64,000 bases of DNA from Acidobacteriota bacterium (GTDB lineage: Bacteria; Acidobacteriota; Blastocatellia; RBC074): positions 49,239 to 113,238 of the forward strand of contig JAFDVI010000053.1 of the NCBI GenBank assembly GCA_018269055.1. Direction: 5' to 3'. Under the pieces are notes generated by a model, which worked only from the letters and a program-made list of their open reading frames with translations, searched no databases and had not been told where the DNA came from. The first letter of the stretch is position 1; each line of letters begins with the position of its first letter. The position numbers and the translations under genes are program-made. Of the stretch, positions 8,695-19,600 are shown piece by piece.

Positions 8695-9004
8695 GTAGTC
8701 CCGCCTTCAGGCCAATGGCTAAGTTAAGCAACTATGGCTTAAAGCCCTGAAAGGGCGGCATTGAGTAGCACAGGGCAACGCCCTGTGTGACAGCAGATCA
8801 GAAGTTCAAGCCCTGAAAGGGCGCAATCATCTCCCCAATTACGCCCTTTCAGGGCTTGGGAAATTTTACGGTACGTCACCAGTGGCGTTGCTACTGGCTA
8901 TTAAATCACGCCCTTTCAGGGCTTTTCAGGCTTAACTTAACGTCATTGGCCTTCAGGCGGAACGGCCCTGACCGCCGAAACCTTCCGACTGAAGGCGGGA
9001 CTAC
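8695..9004. mobile_element. 310-bp MITE-like palindromic element between cas4 and cas1
   Basis: The ends are inverted copies: GTAGTCCCGCCTTCAG at the left (8695-8710) and CTGAAGGCGGGACTAC at the right (8989-9004). A second inverted block, GCCAATG...TAAGTTAAGC on the left and GCTTAACTTA...CATTGGC on the right (8930-8950), lies inside. The interior holds GCCCTGAAAGGGC at 8744 and 8810 and its complement GCCCTTTCAGGGC at 8843 and 8910, plus a CACAGGGC/GCCCTGTG hairpin at 8769-8787. There is no coding capacity of its own and no obvious target-site duplication. It looks like a non-autonomous repeat or the fusion of two, and it is the only thing between cas4 and cas1. Confidence 0.7.
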
Positions 9005-9026
9005 GAACTCTTTTCAGAGAGGGAGC

Positions 9027-10118
9027 ATGGAAATCAAACAGAACACTTTGTACCTGACCACGGAAGGCAGCTACGTTTCGCGCGACCATCTGACGTTGCG
9101 CGTGGAAATCGAAAAGCAGACGCGGTTGGCCGTTCCGATTCATCATCTGGAATCGGTGTGCGTGTTTGGCAACCGCATTCAACTCAGCCCGCACGCATTG
9201 CAATTGTGTTGGGAACACGGCGTTGCGGTAAATTATCTGAGCGAAACCGGATATTTACTGGGACGTTGGGAAGCCGTCCCCAACACCAGCGTAATGTTGC
9301 GGCGCGCGCAATACCGGGCAGCGGATGATTTGCCGAAAGCCGCCTCTATCGCCCGGCAATGTGTTGCCGGAAAGCTGCAAAATTCGCGGCAAAGTTTGTT
9401 GCGTTCCGCGCGCGAAACCGCAACCGCCGACGAACGGGAACGGTTGCAATCGGCGGCAGAAGAAATCGCCGTCTTACTTCGGCGGTTGGAGCGGATGGAT
9501 TTCGAGCCGGAAGATTCCAACGCCGAAATTTGCAATCCACAATCGGCATTCCGTAATCGAATGGACAGCATTCGCGGATACGAAGGCCAGGGCGCAAATC
9601 TGTATTTCGAAGTGTTCGAGTTGCATTTGAAACAACAGCGTGAAGATTTTGCGTTCGCCAAACGTTCGCGCCGCCCGCCGCTGGACGCCATGAACTGTTT
9701 GCTGTCTTATCTGTACGCGTTGTTGCGACACGATTGCATCGCAGCGTTGACGTGCACGGGGTTGGACCCGTTTGTCGGATATTTGCATGTCGAACGTCCG
9801 AATCGCCCGGCATTGGCCTTGGACCTGATGGAAGAATTCCGCCCCTGGATGGCCGACCGATTGGCCATCACGTTGATCAATCGCAAACAGGTGACGGTGG
9901 ACGATTTCGAATTTCGCGAAGGCGGCGCGGTCGAATTCACCAAAGCGGGACGAAAAGCGGTTATCGCGGCCTATCAAACTCGCAAACAAGACATATTGAC
10001 GCATCCGTTATTGAACCAGGAATTTCGCGTCGGGCAATTGATGCTGGTACAGGCGCGAATTCTGGCCCGGCATTTACGCGGCGATTTGGCGGAGTATTTG
10101 CCCTTCGTGCCGCGCTGA
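9027..10118 (+). CDS. cas1: Cas1 integrase (type I-C)
   Basis: Cas1 with Cas2 inserts new spacers at the leader end of the array. The reading frame is open from 8856, but homologous sequence starts at MEIKQNTLYLTTEGSYV, coded from 9027 with a GAGGGAG site just upstream, giving 363 residues. The catalytic glutamate lies in IRGYEGQGANLYF, and the histidine and acidic residues lie in VGYLHVERP and LDLMEEFRP. The region just before the first of these carries an extra stretch (EDSNAEICNPQSAFRNR), which makes the protein about 20 residues longer than usual. The palindromic element directly upstream may mean that cas1-cas2 depend on read-through. Confidence 0.96.
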   Translation: MEIKQNTLYLTTEGSYVSRDHLTLRVEIEKQTRLAVPIHHLESVCVFGNRIQLSPHALQLCWEHGVAVNYLSETGYLLGRWEAVPNTSVMLRRAQYRAADDLPKAASIARQCVAGKLQNSRQSLLRSARETATADERERLQSAAEEIAVLLRRLERMDFEPEDSNAEICNPQSAFRNRMDSIRGYEGQGANLYFEVFELHLKQQREDFAFAKRSRRPPLDAMNCLLSYLYALLRHDCIAALTCTGLDPFVGYLHVERPNRPALALDLMEEFRPWMADRLAITLINRKQVTVDDFEFREGGAVEFTKAGRKAVIAAYQTRKQDILTHPLLNQEFRVGQLMLVQARILARHLRGDLAEYLPFVPR

Positions 10119-10143
10119 TAAACCACACGGCGATTTGAAAAAG

Positions 10144-10428
10144 ATGTTGGTGCTGATTACCTACGACGTATCCACTGTGACCAAGGCCGGCGCCAGACGG
10201 TTGCGCCGCATCGCGCGGGCTTGCCTGGATTACGGACAGCGCGTTCAGAACTCTGTGTTTGAATGTCGCGTAGATCAAAAAAACTGGGTCTTGTTGCGCG
10301 ATCGTTTGCTCAGTGAAATGGACCCCAAACAAGATTCGTTGCGGTTTTATTTCCTGGAATCAGACACCGTCATTGAACATTTCGGCACGAAAGCAATCAC
10401 CGATCTGGAATCGCCCCTGATCTTTTGA
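10144..10428 (+). CDS. cas2: Cas2 adaptation protein (type I-C)
   Basis: Cas2 is the dimeric scaffold that holds two Cas1 dimers during spacer integration. With the ATG at 10144 the protein has 94 residues and starts MLVLITYDVST, exactly as I-C Cas2 proteins do. A TTG at 10135 would add three residues, and neither start has a good ribosome-binding site. The active-site-like aspartate after the first strand (TYDVS) and the segment YGQRVQNSVFECRVD are present. It follows cas1 by 25 nt and ends where the CRISPR leader begins. Confidence 0.95.
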   Translation: MLVLITYDVSTVTKAGARRLRRIARACLDYGQRVQNSVFECRVDQKNWVLLRDRLLSEMDPKQDSLRFYFLESDTVIEHFGTKAITDLESPLIF

Positions 10429-10642
10429 TTGGCAACTTTATTCGGAAAGGAGGATTTCCCGATGGCGCGAACCACAAACAACGGCAATATCCCGGCAGAT
10501 TCGCGGGCATTGCAACTGGTTGATTTTTCGATGGGTGCGGCGCTGCCCCACATTCGATTTGGGACGCAATGTTTTCGTTCTGCAGTCGTTCGCGTTTTAG
10601 CCGGTTCAAGCTCAAGCAAGATTTGGGCTTATCTTCCCGGCA
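10429..10642 (+). promoter_or_regulatory. CRISPR leader
   Basis: These 214 bp between cas2 and the first repeat are the expected leader, holding the array promoter and the site where new spacers enter. I cannot find a convincing -35/-10 pair by eye. The region contains a very good ribosome-binding site (AAAGGAGG at 10446-10453) and an ATG at 10462 that opens 65 codons and ends inside the first repeat. The last leader bases before the repeat are CCCGGCAA. Confidence 0.8.
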
Positions 10643-10659
10643 ATTCGCCTCGCCCCTGA
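10462..10659 (+). other. Possible small ORF crossing the leader into repeat 1
   Basis: An ATG eight bases after AAAGGAGG opens a 65-codon frame whose TGA lies in the loop of the first repeat. The product (MARTTNNGNIPADSR at its start, PGNSPRP at its end) resembles nothing I know and has no domain features. It may be a remnant of a gene whose 5' end became leader, a leader peptide, or chance. I would not annotate it as a gene without expression data. Confidence 0.2.
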
Positions 10660-13600
10660 GGTGAGGCGTGGATTGAAACATTGCCATGGTTGGCGTTGTT
10701 GGCCATTCGCCGAGTTCGCCTCGCCCCTGAGGTGAGGCGTGGATTGAAACCATCGGCAAGCTTGCCGTTTGGATTCTTCTTTTGTTCGCCTCGCCCCTGA
10801 GGTGAGGCGTGGATTGAAACTTCTCCTTAGCATTCAATGTCGAAATCGTCATCGTGTTCGCCTCGCCCCTGAGGTGAGGCGTGGATTGAAACCAATGTCA
10901 CGCTTGCCAAGCAACTATGCGCGGGCAGTTCGCCTCGCCCCTGAGGTGAGGCGTGGATTGAAACTCGGTGTTGATTGCGTACGCGAAATTTTGCATTGTT
11001 CGCCTCGCCCCTGAGGTGAGGCGTGGATTGAAACGACACAAAAAAATCGGCTGGCTCCGGGTTAAGGTTGTTCGCCTCGCCCCTGAGGTGAGGCGTGGAT
11101 TGAAACGTGAATCGCGGCCTGTGCCCCTTGAGGCTTTAACGTTCGCCTCGCCCCTGAGGTGAGGCGTGGATTGAAACCAGGGCAAAAAATCGTGGGATGG
11201 TAACCACAACGGGTTCGCCTCGCCCCTGAGGTGAGGCGTGGATTGAAACTACGGAAAAGCTCATCACGAAAAAAAACACCCCGGGTTCGCCTCGCCCCTG
11301 AGGTGAGGCGTGGATTGAAACTGGGCGCACATCACACTGTCTCGCGACATCACTGTTCGCCTCGCCCCTGAGGTGAGGCGTGGATTGAAACTGGGCGGAA
11401 CTGATACCTGAGCATCCGGGGCGTGAGTTCGCCTCGCCCCTGAGGTGAGGCGTGGATTGAAACAGCCGGGTGACGGCCACCGCCTTCCGGCTGATCAAGT
11501 TCGCCTCGCCCCTGAGGTGAGGCGTGGATTGAAACAGGCGAGCCGTGATGCGGGCGCCAGCGTTGGGGTAGTTCGCCTCGCCCCTGAGGTGAGGCGTGGA
11601 TTGAAACCACGAGGGGGGAATTCAATGTGGCTGCCGTGTCGGTTCGCCTCGCCCCTGAGGTGAGGCGTGGATTGAAACTACGTGGCCTTGGTCGGCGGCG
11701 CTTGCGGGTTCGTTCGCCTCGCCCCTGAGGTGAGGCGTGGATTGAAACTCGCCCATTCGGGCCGTAAAGGTCTTGGGCGTGCCGAGTTCGCCTCGCCCCT
11801 GAGGTGAGGCGTGGATTGAAACACGCATCGAATCCTGAAGCCCGTGCCGGGGGTGGGTTCGCCTCGCCCCTGAGGTGAGGCGTGGATTGAAACCACGCCG
11901 ACCCGACCAACGCCGCCAAAGCCGACGCGTTCGCCTCGCCCCTGAGGTGAGGCGTGGATTGAAACAAAACTGGACTTAAAGCTTTTGCGCGACATGGCGT
12001 GTTCGCCTCGCCCCTGAGGTGAGGCGTGGATTGAAACACCCGCAACCCAGGACGACGCCCGATTTTCGCTCGGTTCGCCTCGCCCCTGAGGTGAGGCGTG
12101 GATTGAAACTTTAACAACGAGATTCAACGGCCAAACGGGAACAGTTCGCCTCGCCCCTGAGGTGAGGCGTGGATTGAAACCCGTGATCGAAGGCAGTCCC
12201 AACAACTCCAAGCCGTTCGCCTCGCCCCTGAGGTGAGGCGTGGATTGAAACCCGTGCGGATTCAATTGTTGGTGATATGGAATCACGTTCGCCTCGCCCC
12301 TGAGGTGAGGCGTGGATTGAAACTGTTAATGACGCCTGGGCATTCAGGATCGCCGCAAGTTCGCCTCGCCCCTGAGGTGAGGCGTGGATTGAAACCACTT
12401 TGACGATTGCACCGCTGAGCCGCGTGCCGTTCGCCTCGCCCCTGAGGTGAGGCGTGGATTGAAACGGCTATAGTCAATCCTATAGACAGGGAAGATGGAA
12501 GTTCGCCTCGCCCCTGAGGTGAGGCGTGGATTGAAACAAGGATGGAAATTCGATTCGCTGTGCCGTTGTTGTGTTCGCCTCGCCCCTGAGGTGAGGCGTG
12601 GATTGAAACAGCCAATACAGCACCACCATTGCCCACGAGCGCGGTTCGCCTCGCCCCTGAGGTGAGGCGTGGATTGAAACGAATCGTGTTTCGCTTGCCA
12701 GCACCTGTTTGACCGTTCGCCTCGCCCCTGAGGTGAGGCGTGGATTGAAACCGGAACTTACATTGCGCTCAAATATGAAGTTGACGTTCGCCTCGCCCCT
12801 GAGGTGAGGCGTGGATTGAAACACCGGTGTTTGGATGGATGCGCCGTTTCCGCTTGAGTTCGCCTCGCCCCTGAGGTGAGGCGTGGATTGAAACAATCAA
12901 GCATTTGCGATGGCGCAAGGGCGTCCGGTGTTCGCCTCGCCCCTGAGGTGAGGCGTGGATTGAAACCGTGAGAAGATGAAAAGATGTGGCTCCGCCGCTG
13001 GTTCGCCTCGCCCCTGAGGTGAGGCGTGGATTGAAACTACTGAGATCGGACTATTCTGCGCTGAGCTATTAGTTCGCCTCGCCCCTGAGGTGAGGCGTGG
13101 ATTGAAACTGGATTGACTGCGCCCGCCGCTGGCCCGTCGGGCGTTCGCCTCGCCCCTGAGGTGAGGCGTGGATTGAAACGCTATTTTCCAGCGCCCCGTT
13201 GAGCGCCAGGGCGGGTTCGCCTCGCCCCTGAGGTGAGGCGTGGATTGAAACGCGGAACTCACGGGCCGCACGCGCCGATTGATGCGGTTCGCCTCGCCCC
13301 TGAGGTGAGGCGTGGATTGAAACTAAAACTTGCCCGAAGCCGATTGCACTTCCATCCGGGTTCGCCTCGCCCCTGAGGTGAGGCGTGGATTGAAACGCCT
13401 GTCCTTCCGTCATCAGCCCGGCGAAGCTGTGTTCGCCTCGCCCCTGAGGTGAGGCGTGGATTGAAACCACGCGGTAATCACCCCCGGCGCGCAGCCGTTC
13501 AGGTTCGCCTCGCCCCTGAGGTGAGGCGTGGATTGAAACACGATTAAACGGGGCGTTGTGCGCCCGCGAACGGTGGTTCGCCTCGCCCCTGAGGTGAGGC

Positions 13601-16600
13601 GTGGATTGAAACCATGCGGCTCAAGTGAAAGATGCACGCGCCAAGTGGTTCGCCTCGCCCCTGAGGTGAGGCGTGGATTGAAACTTCCAGCGTCACGTAG
13701 TCCATGTTCTCGATGTTGGTTCGCCTCGCCCCTGAGGTGAGGCGTGGATTGAAACAAACGACGCCTGCGGATTTTCGGCGGCGGCCTTGGTTCGCCTCGC
13801 CCCTGAGGTGAGGCGTGGATTGAAACTCGCTGATCATCTTCTGCTTCCGCCGCCACAGCCGTTCGCCTCGCCCCTGAGGTGAGGCGTGGATTGAAACACA
13901 ACATCTTTCGGAATTGTGGTGGAGCGGGCGGGTGTTCGCCTCGCCCCTGAGGTGAGGCGTGGATTGAAACAAGGCAAACCGGCGCGCGATAAATCAACTG
14001 CTTCTGTTCGCCTCGCCCCTGAGGTGAGGCGTGGATTGAAACTTCAATCACATAAGGTAGCCCACTAGCCTTTAATGTTCGCCTCGCCCCTGAGGTGAGG
14101 CGTGGATTGAAACGGACGACTTTACGGCCTGGGTGAAGACCGCGCCGTTCGCCTCGCCCCTGAGGTGAGGCGTGGATTGAAACGTAATTGTCCATCGGCA
14201 ATCCACACTCGAAGTCGGTTCGCCTCGCCCCTGAGGTGAGGCGTGGATTGAAACCGAGGGGTAATAGGCCAAGGCGTACTGAACGCCCGTGGTTCGCCTC
14301 GCCCCTGAGGTGAGGCGTGGATTGAAACAAGTTGCTGTTGCTTGGTTTTCCGGCCTTCGGCTCGTTCGCCTCGCCCCTGAGGTGAGGCGTGGATTGAAAC
14401 AACGCATTGCCATTATTTCGGGCGCGGCCTCGATGGGTTCGCCTCGCCCCTGAGGTGAGGCGTGGATTGAAACATAAACCAAATACGCCTTGTTGCTGCT
14501 CGGAACAAGTTCGCCTCGCCCCTGAGGTGAGGCGTGGATTGAAACTGCGATGTCAGTAGGAATTGCAGGCAGGGCCGGCGTTCGCCTCGCCCCTGAGGTG
14601 AGGCGTGGATTGAAACTTGGTCAACGAATCAGCCTCTTCAACTGCTGGGGTTCGCCTCGCCCCTGAGGTGAGGCGTGGATTGAAACTTTATTCCTAAACG
14701 CCAAGTACCACCTGTTGTCACGTTCGCCTCGCCCCTGAGGTGAGGCGTGGATTGAAACTTGAAATTGTTTGTTGCGCCAGCCGGTGCCATTGCTGTTCGC
14801 CTCGCCCCTGAGGTGAGGCGTGGATTGAAACAGCGACGCCGTGTACGCCATCAACTCGTTCGCAGTTCGCCTCGCCCCTGAGGTGAGGCGTGGATTGAAA
14901 CCCTGATACCGATTCAGGTCGGCTTTGATGTTTTGGTTCGCCTCGCCCCTGAGGTGAGGCGTGGATTGAAACGGCCTCGATGTCGCTGGCAAACTGTTCA
15001 ATCGGCGTTCGCCTCGCCCCTGAGGTGAGGCGTGGATTGAAACGCGCAGGGTCAGGTGCATCCCCAGCCGTTCCAGTGGTTCGCCTCGCCCCTGAGGTGA
15101 GGCGTGGATTGAAACAAGGCTTCCGGCGTCGGCACAGCCGGAGCGACAGGCGTTCGCCTCGCCCCTGAGGTGAGGCGTGGATTGAAACAATGGATCCGGC
15201 TTTCTGCGCGCGAAAAGCGTATGGTTCGCCTCGCCCCTGAGGTGAGGCGTGGATTGAAACTCGGCCAGGACTGGCTTGCCGTCAATCTTCGGATCGTTCG
15301 CCTCGCCCCTGAGGTGAGGCGTGGATTGAAACCACGGTCGTGTTCTGATTGATCCCGGCAAGCTGCGTTCGCCTCGCCCCTGAGGTGAGGCGTGGATTGA
15401 AACCTGTGCCTGGTCCGCCCGGCTGCACCACTTCATTGCGTTCGCCTCGCCCCTGAGGTGAGGCGTGGATTGAAACGAATTTCACTTCCCCCTTGTCGTA
15501 GGTTTCGACTTGTTCGCCTCGCCCCTGAGGTGAGGCGTGGATTGAAACCAGCAGAGCGATGAAGCGCGTCGGGCGCTGGACGTGTTCGCCTCGCCCCTGA
15601 GGTGAGGCGTGGATTGAAACTCATTGGAGCCAGTCATATCTACAAAATTTACCGCGTTCGCCTCGCCCCTGAGGTGAGGCGTGGATTGAAACTAATTACA
15701 CCGGTATTGCTCACCTGCAAACATCCGTTCGCCTCGCCCCTGAGGTGAGGCGTGGATTGAAACTGGATGGCGGTCTGATTCCGTCCCGCCGCGATTTCGT
15801 TCGCCTCGCCCCTGAGGTGAGGCGTGGATTGAAACCAATGATGGCAAGATGGATGTCATCATCCTGAACCGTTCGCCTCGCCCCTGAGGTGAGGCGTGGA
15901 TTGAAACCGATGGCGGCGCGGCGACAATCTGGTGACGCTTCGTTCGCCTCGCCCCTGAGGTGAGGCGTGGATTGAAACTGACAGAGCGATCAAGGCCGCC
16001 TCGATCTCTGCCGCGTTCGCCTCGCCCCTGAGGTGAGGCGTGGATTGAAACATGGTTTCATGATCCTTGAACGGATCGAAGGCTGTTCGCCTCGCCCCTG
16101 AGGTGAGGCGTGGATTGAAACGTCGCATCGTTGACCGTGATCGTTCGAACCACCGTGTTCGCCTCGCCCCTGAGGTGAGGCGTGGATTGAAACTTCGGCA
16201 AAGGTTCGCATGTGCCGCAAAAGCGCAAGTTCGCCTCGCCCCTGAGGTGAGGCGTGGATTGAAACAATGGCCTGGCTCTTACTTGCGCAGAAGTGCGAGG
16301 TTCGCCTCGCCCCTGAGGTGAGGCGTGGATTGAAACCGGGCGTTCTTTGAGCAATCGGCGATTCCCAGTGGGTTCGCCTCGCCCCTGAGGTGAGGCGTGG
16401 ATTGAAACCCTGTGAGCATCTGCAAATCTCAACAGGCTCTAAGCAGTTCGCCTCGCCCCTGAGGTGAGGCGTGGATTGAAACGCTGACGGCCAATGGCGA
16501 TATGATTACCTTTTCGTTCGCCTCGCCCCTGAGGTGAGGCGTGGATTGAAACGAATCTGCTCCACTGCTGATTGCGCCAGATCGAACGTTCGCCTCGCCC

Positions 16601-19600
16601 CTGAGGTGAGGCGTGGATTGAAACTTATCGTCAAGGATGCAGCGATTCCGTATGCCGATGTTCGCCTCGCCCCTGAGGTGAGGCGTGGATTGAAACGGTT
16701 TCCGCCTGTCTCAGGACGGGGCGCTGAATGTGTTCGCCTCGCCCCTGAGGTGAGGCGTGGATTGAAACTAGCCGTCGCCAAATAACACAACGCCACCACC
16801 GAGTTCGCCTCGCCCCTGAGGTGAGGCGTGGATTGAAACTTCCAGATCAGGGCCGATTGGTTGCCAGCGGTTCGTTCGCCTCGCCCCTGAGGTGAGGCGT
16901 GGATTGAAACGTCGAGGATCGGGACCCTGTCGAAACCAGCCGCGGGTTCGCCTCGCCCCTGAGGTGAGGCGTGGATTGAAACACATTGGCAGAGCTGGTC
17001 AGATGCTGGACACCATGTTCGCCTCGCCCCTGAGGTGAGGCGTGGATTGAAACGGCGCATCTTCCAGTGTGAAATCCGGCAACTCATCGTTCGCCTCGCC
17101 CCTGAGGTGAGGCGTGGATTGAAACTTTTTCACTGTCTCTGGCAAGTTCACGGCGTTGTTGTTCGCCTCGCCCCTGAGGTGAGGCGTGGATTGAAACCAT
17201 CATTCGCAGTTCGAAATCCGGTCCGCGATGAGTTCGCCTCGCCCCTGAGGTGAGGCGTGGATTGAAACATTTCAGGGGAAAAGTGACTCTTTAGAGATAA
17301 CTGTTCGCCTCGCCCCTGAGGTGAGGCGTGGATTGAAACTCTACTATGCCCGCCCCTTCGGGTGACAGCGGAGGTTCGCCTCGCCCCTGAGGTGAGGCGT
17401 GGATTGAAACAACGCCGAACCCACTGGACGCCAGCCCCGCGACCGTTCGCCTCGCCCCTGAGGTGAGGCGTGGATTGAAACCCTGGTGGAACCGTTGCAA
17501 TCTGCGGCGCGCTCAGTTCGCCTCGCCCCTGAGGTGAGGCGTGGATTGAAACTCATCAACGCAGCCACCAGCGCCGTAACGGGTGGAGTTCGCCTCGCCC
17601 CTGAGGTGAGGCGTGGATTGAAACCCATTTCGGGCCATAATTGAGATTGAGCTGGATGGTTCGCCTCGCCCCTGAGGTGAGGCGTGGATTGAAACGCATC
17701 GCGATAAACAGACGCCCGCGAAAGCGGGCTGTTCGCCTCGCCCCTGAGGTGAGGCGTGGATTGAAACAATGCGGGCTTTTCAACGATCTGCGCGACCGGC
17801 TTGTTCGCCTCGCCCCTGAGGTGAGGCGTGGATTGAAACTTTCGACGCAAGGACTCCCGGCGATAAACCGAGACGTTCGCCTCGCCCCTGAGGTGAGGCG
17901 TGGATTGAAACAAAGCTGAAGACGTGCTGCGTTCAGCCGGCAACGGCGTTCGCCTCGCCCCTGAGGTGAGGCGTGGATTGAAACGCTTGGGACCAGCTTG
18001 CGCGGGTCAACGTTGTCCAGTTCGCCTCGCCCCTGAGGTGAGGCGTGGATTGAAACTTCTCTTCTTCCTCGGCGACGTGCTGGTCATACGGTTCGCCTCG
18101 CCCCTGAGGTGAGGCGTGGATTGAAACCAGAATGGCTTACCGAAATCAGTCGCCGTCACCAGGTTCGCCTCGCCCCTGAGGTGAGGCGTGGATTGAAACT
18201 TGACGTAAACCGTTGTGGATGCGCCGCCATCCGTCGTTCGCCTCGCCCCTGAGGTGAGGCGTGGATTGAAACGTGCCATCACTGGTCGCGCCGGTGATCC
18301 CGCCGAAGTTCGCCTCGCCCCTGAGGTGAGGCGTGGATTGAAACTACCCGATGGGTTGATAGCTGTTGATCGTCGCTAAGTTCGCCTCGCCCCTGAGGTG
18401 AGGCGTGGATTGAAACCTTTCGCGTCTTTGCAGCCTTCGCCCTGGCGCGGTTCGCCTCGCCCCTGAGGTGAGGCGTGGATTGAAACTCTATGCGAACAGT
18501 TCGACTTGGATTTGAAAGGGGTTCGCCTCGCCCCTGAGGTGAGGCGTGGATTGAAACTGACAACCATCATCACCACCAACCCGTTGCCGGGCGTTCGCCT
18601 CGCCCCTGAGGTGAGGCGTGGATTGAAACATATCGCGCCGCTGAATACCGCGCTGGAACGGTGTTCGCCTCGCCCCTGAGGTGAGGCGTGGATTGAAACC
18701 AACATTCGGTTTAGCTTTGCGCGTAGCATCCTTGAAGTTCGCGTCGCCCATGAGGTGAGGCGTGGATTGAAACTTCAAATACTTCGCTCCATCGCTCCCC
18801 CGCTGGAGTTCGCCTCGCCCCTGAGGTGAGGCGTGGATTGAAACATCGAGGGCGCTGCGTTGCGGCGGCAATTGTCGCGTTCGCCTCGCCCCTGAGGTGA
18901 GGCGTGGATTGAAACCCAGAACTTCAAGTCGAACGATTCGTGCGCGATCGTTCGCCTCGCCCCTGAGGTGAGGCGTGGATTGAAACTATTTGAAAGACGC
19001 TCCCCACGTGGTTGAACAGAGTTCGCCTCGCCCCTGAGGTGAGGCGTGGATTGAAACATTGCTTTTCAGGCTGGTGCGAAAGAGCAGGAGTTGTTCGCCT
19101 CGCCCCTGAGGTGAGGCGTGGATTGAAACCTGTGGAATCATGTAGACAGCTATTTCGGAGCGGGTTCGCCTCGCCCCTGAGGTGAGGCGTGGATTGAAAC
19201 GACACAAGAAATTTGACGCCCGCGCCGCAGCCGGTGGTTCGCCTCGCCCCTGAGGTGAGGCGTGGATTGAAACGTTGACGCTGAGCCACAATGCACGGCG
19301 ACGGCCCTGTTCGCCTCGCCCCTGAGGTGAGGCGTGGATTGAAACAAGCATTTTCGACAGAACAGCTTGCCCTTTTGCTGTTCGCCTCGCCCCTGAGGTG
19401 AGGCGTGGATTGAAACAGCTTTCCGACCTTGTCTTTGCTGGAATTGATGGCGTTCGCCTCGCCCCTGAGGTGAGGCGTGGATTGAAACAAGTGTTTCGGC
19501 TCGCTACTGCCCGACGGCTGCGGTGTTCGCCTCGCCCCTGAGGTGAGGCGTGGATTGAAACTTTAGGGCGAAAGCCCGGCGGCGAGGCCAATCACAGTTC

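Noticed and set aside
8691-9008. Target-site duplication around the palindromic element
   Set aside because: The flanks GTAT and GAAC do not match, so insertion by a standard transposase cannot be shown.
17696-17802. Possible overlapping protospacers in two adjacent spacers (shared GCGGGCT)
   Set aside because: Seven shared bases only. It would need a database hit for both spacers on one phage.
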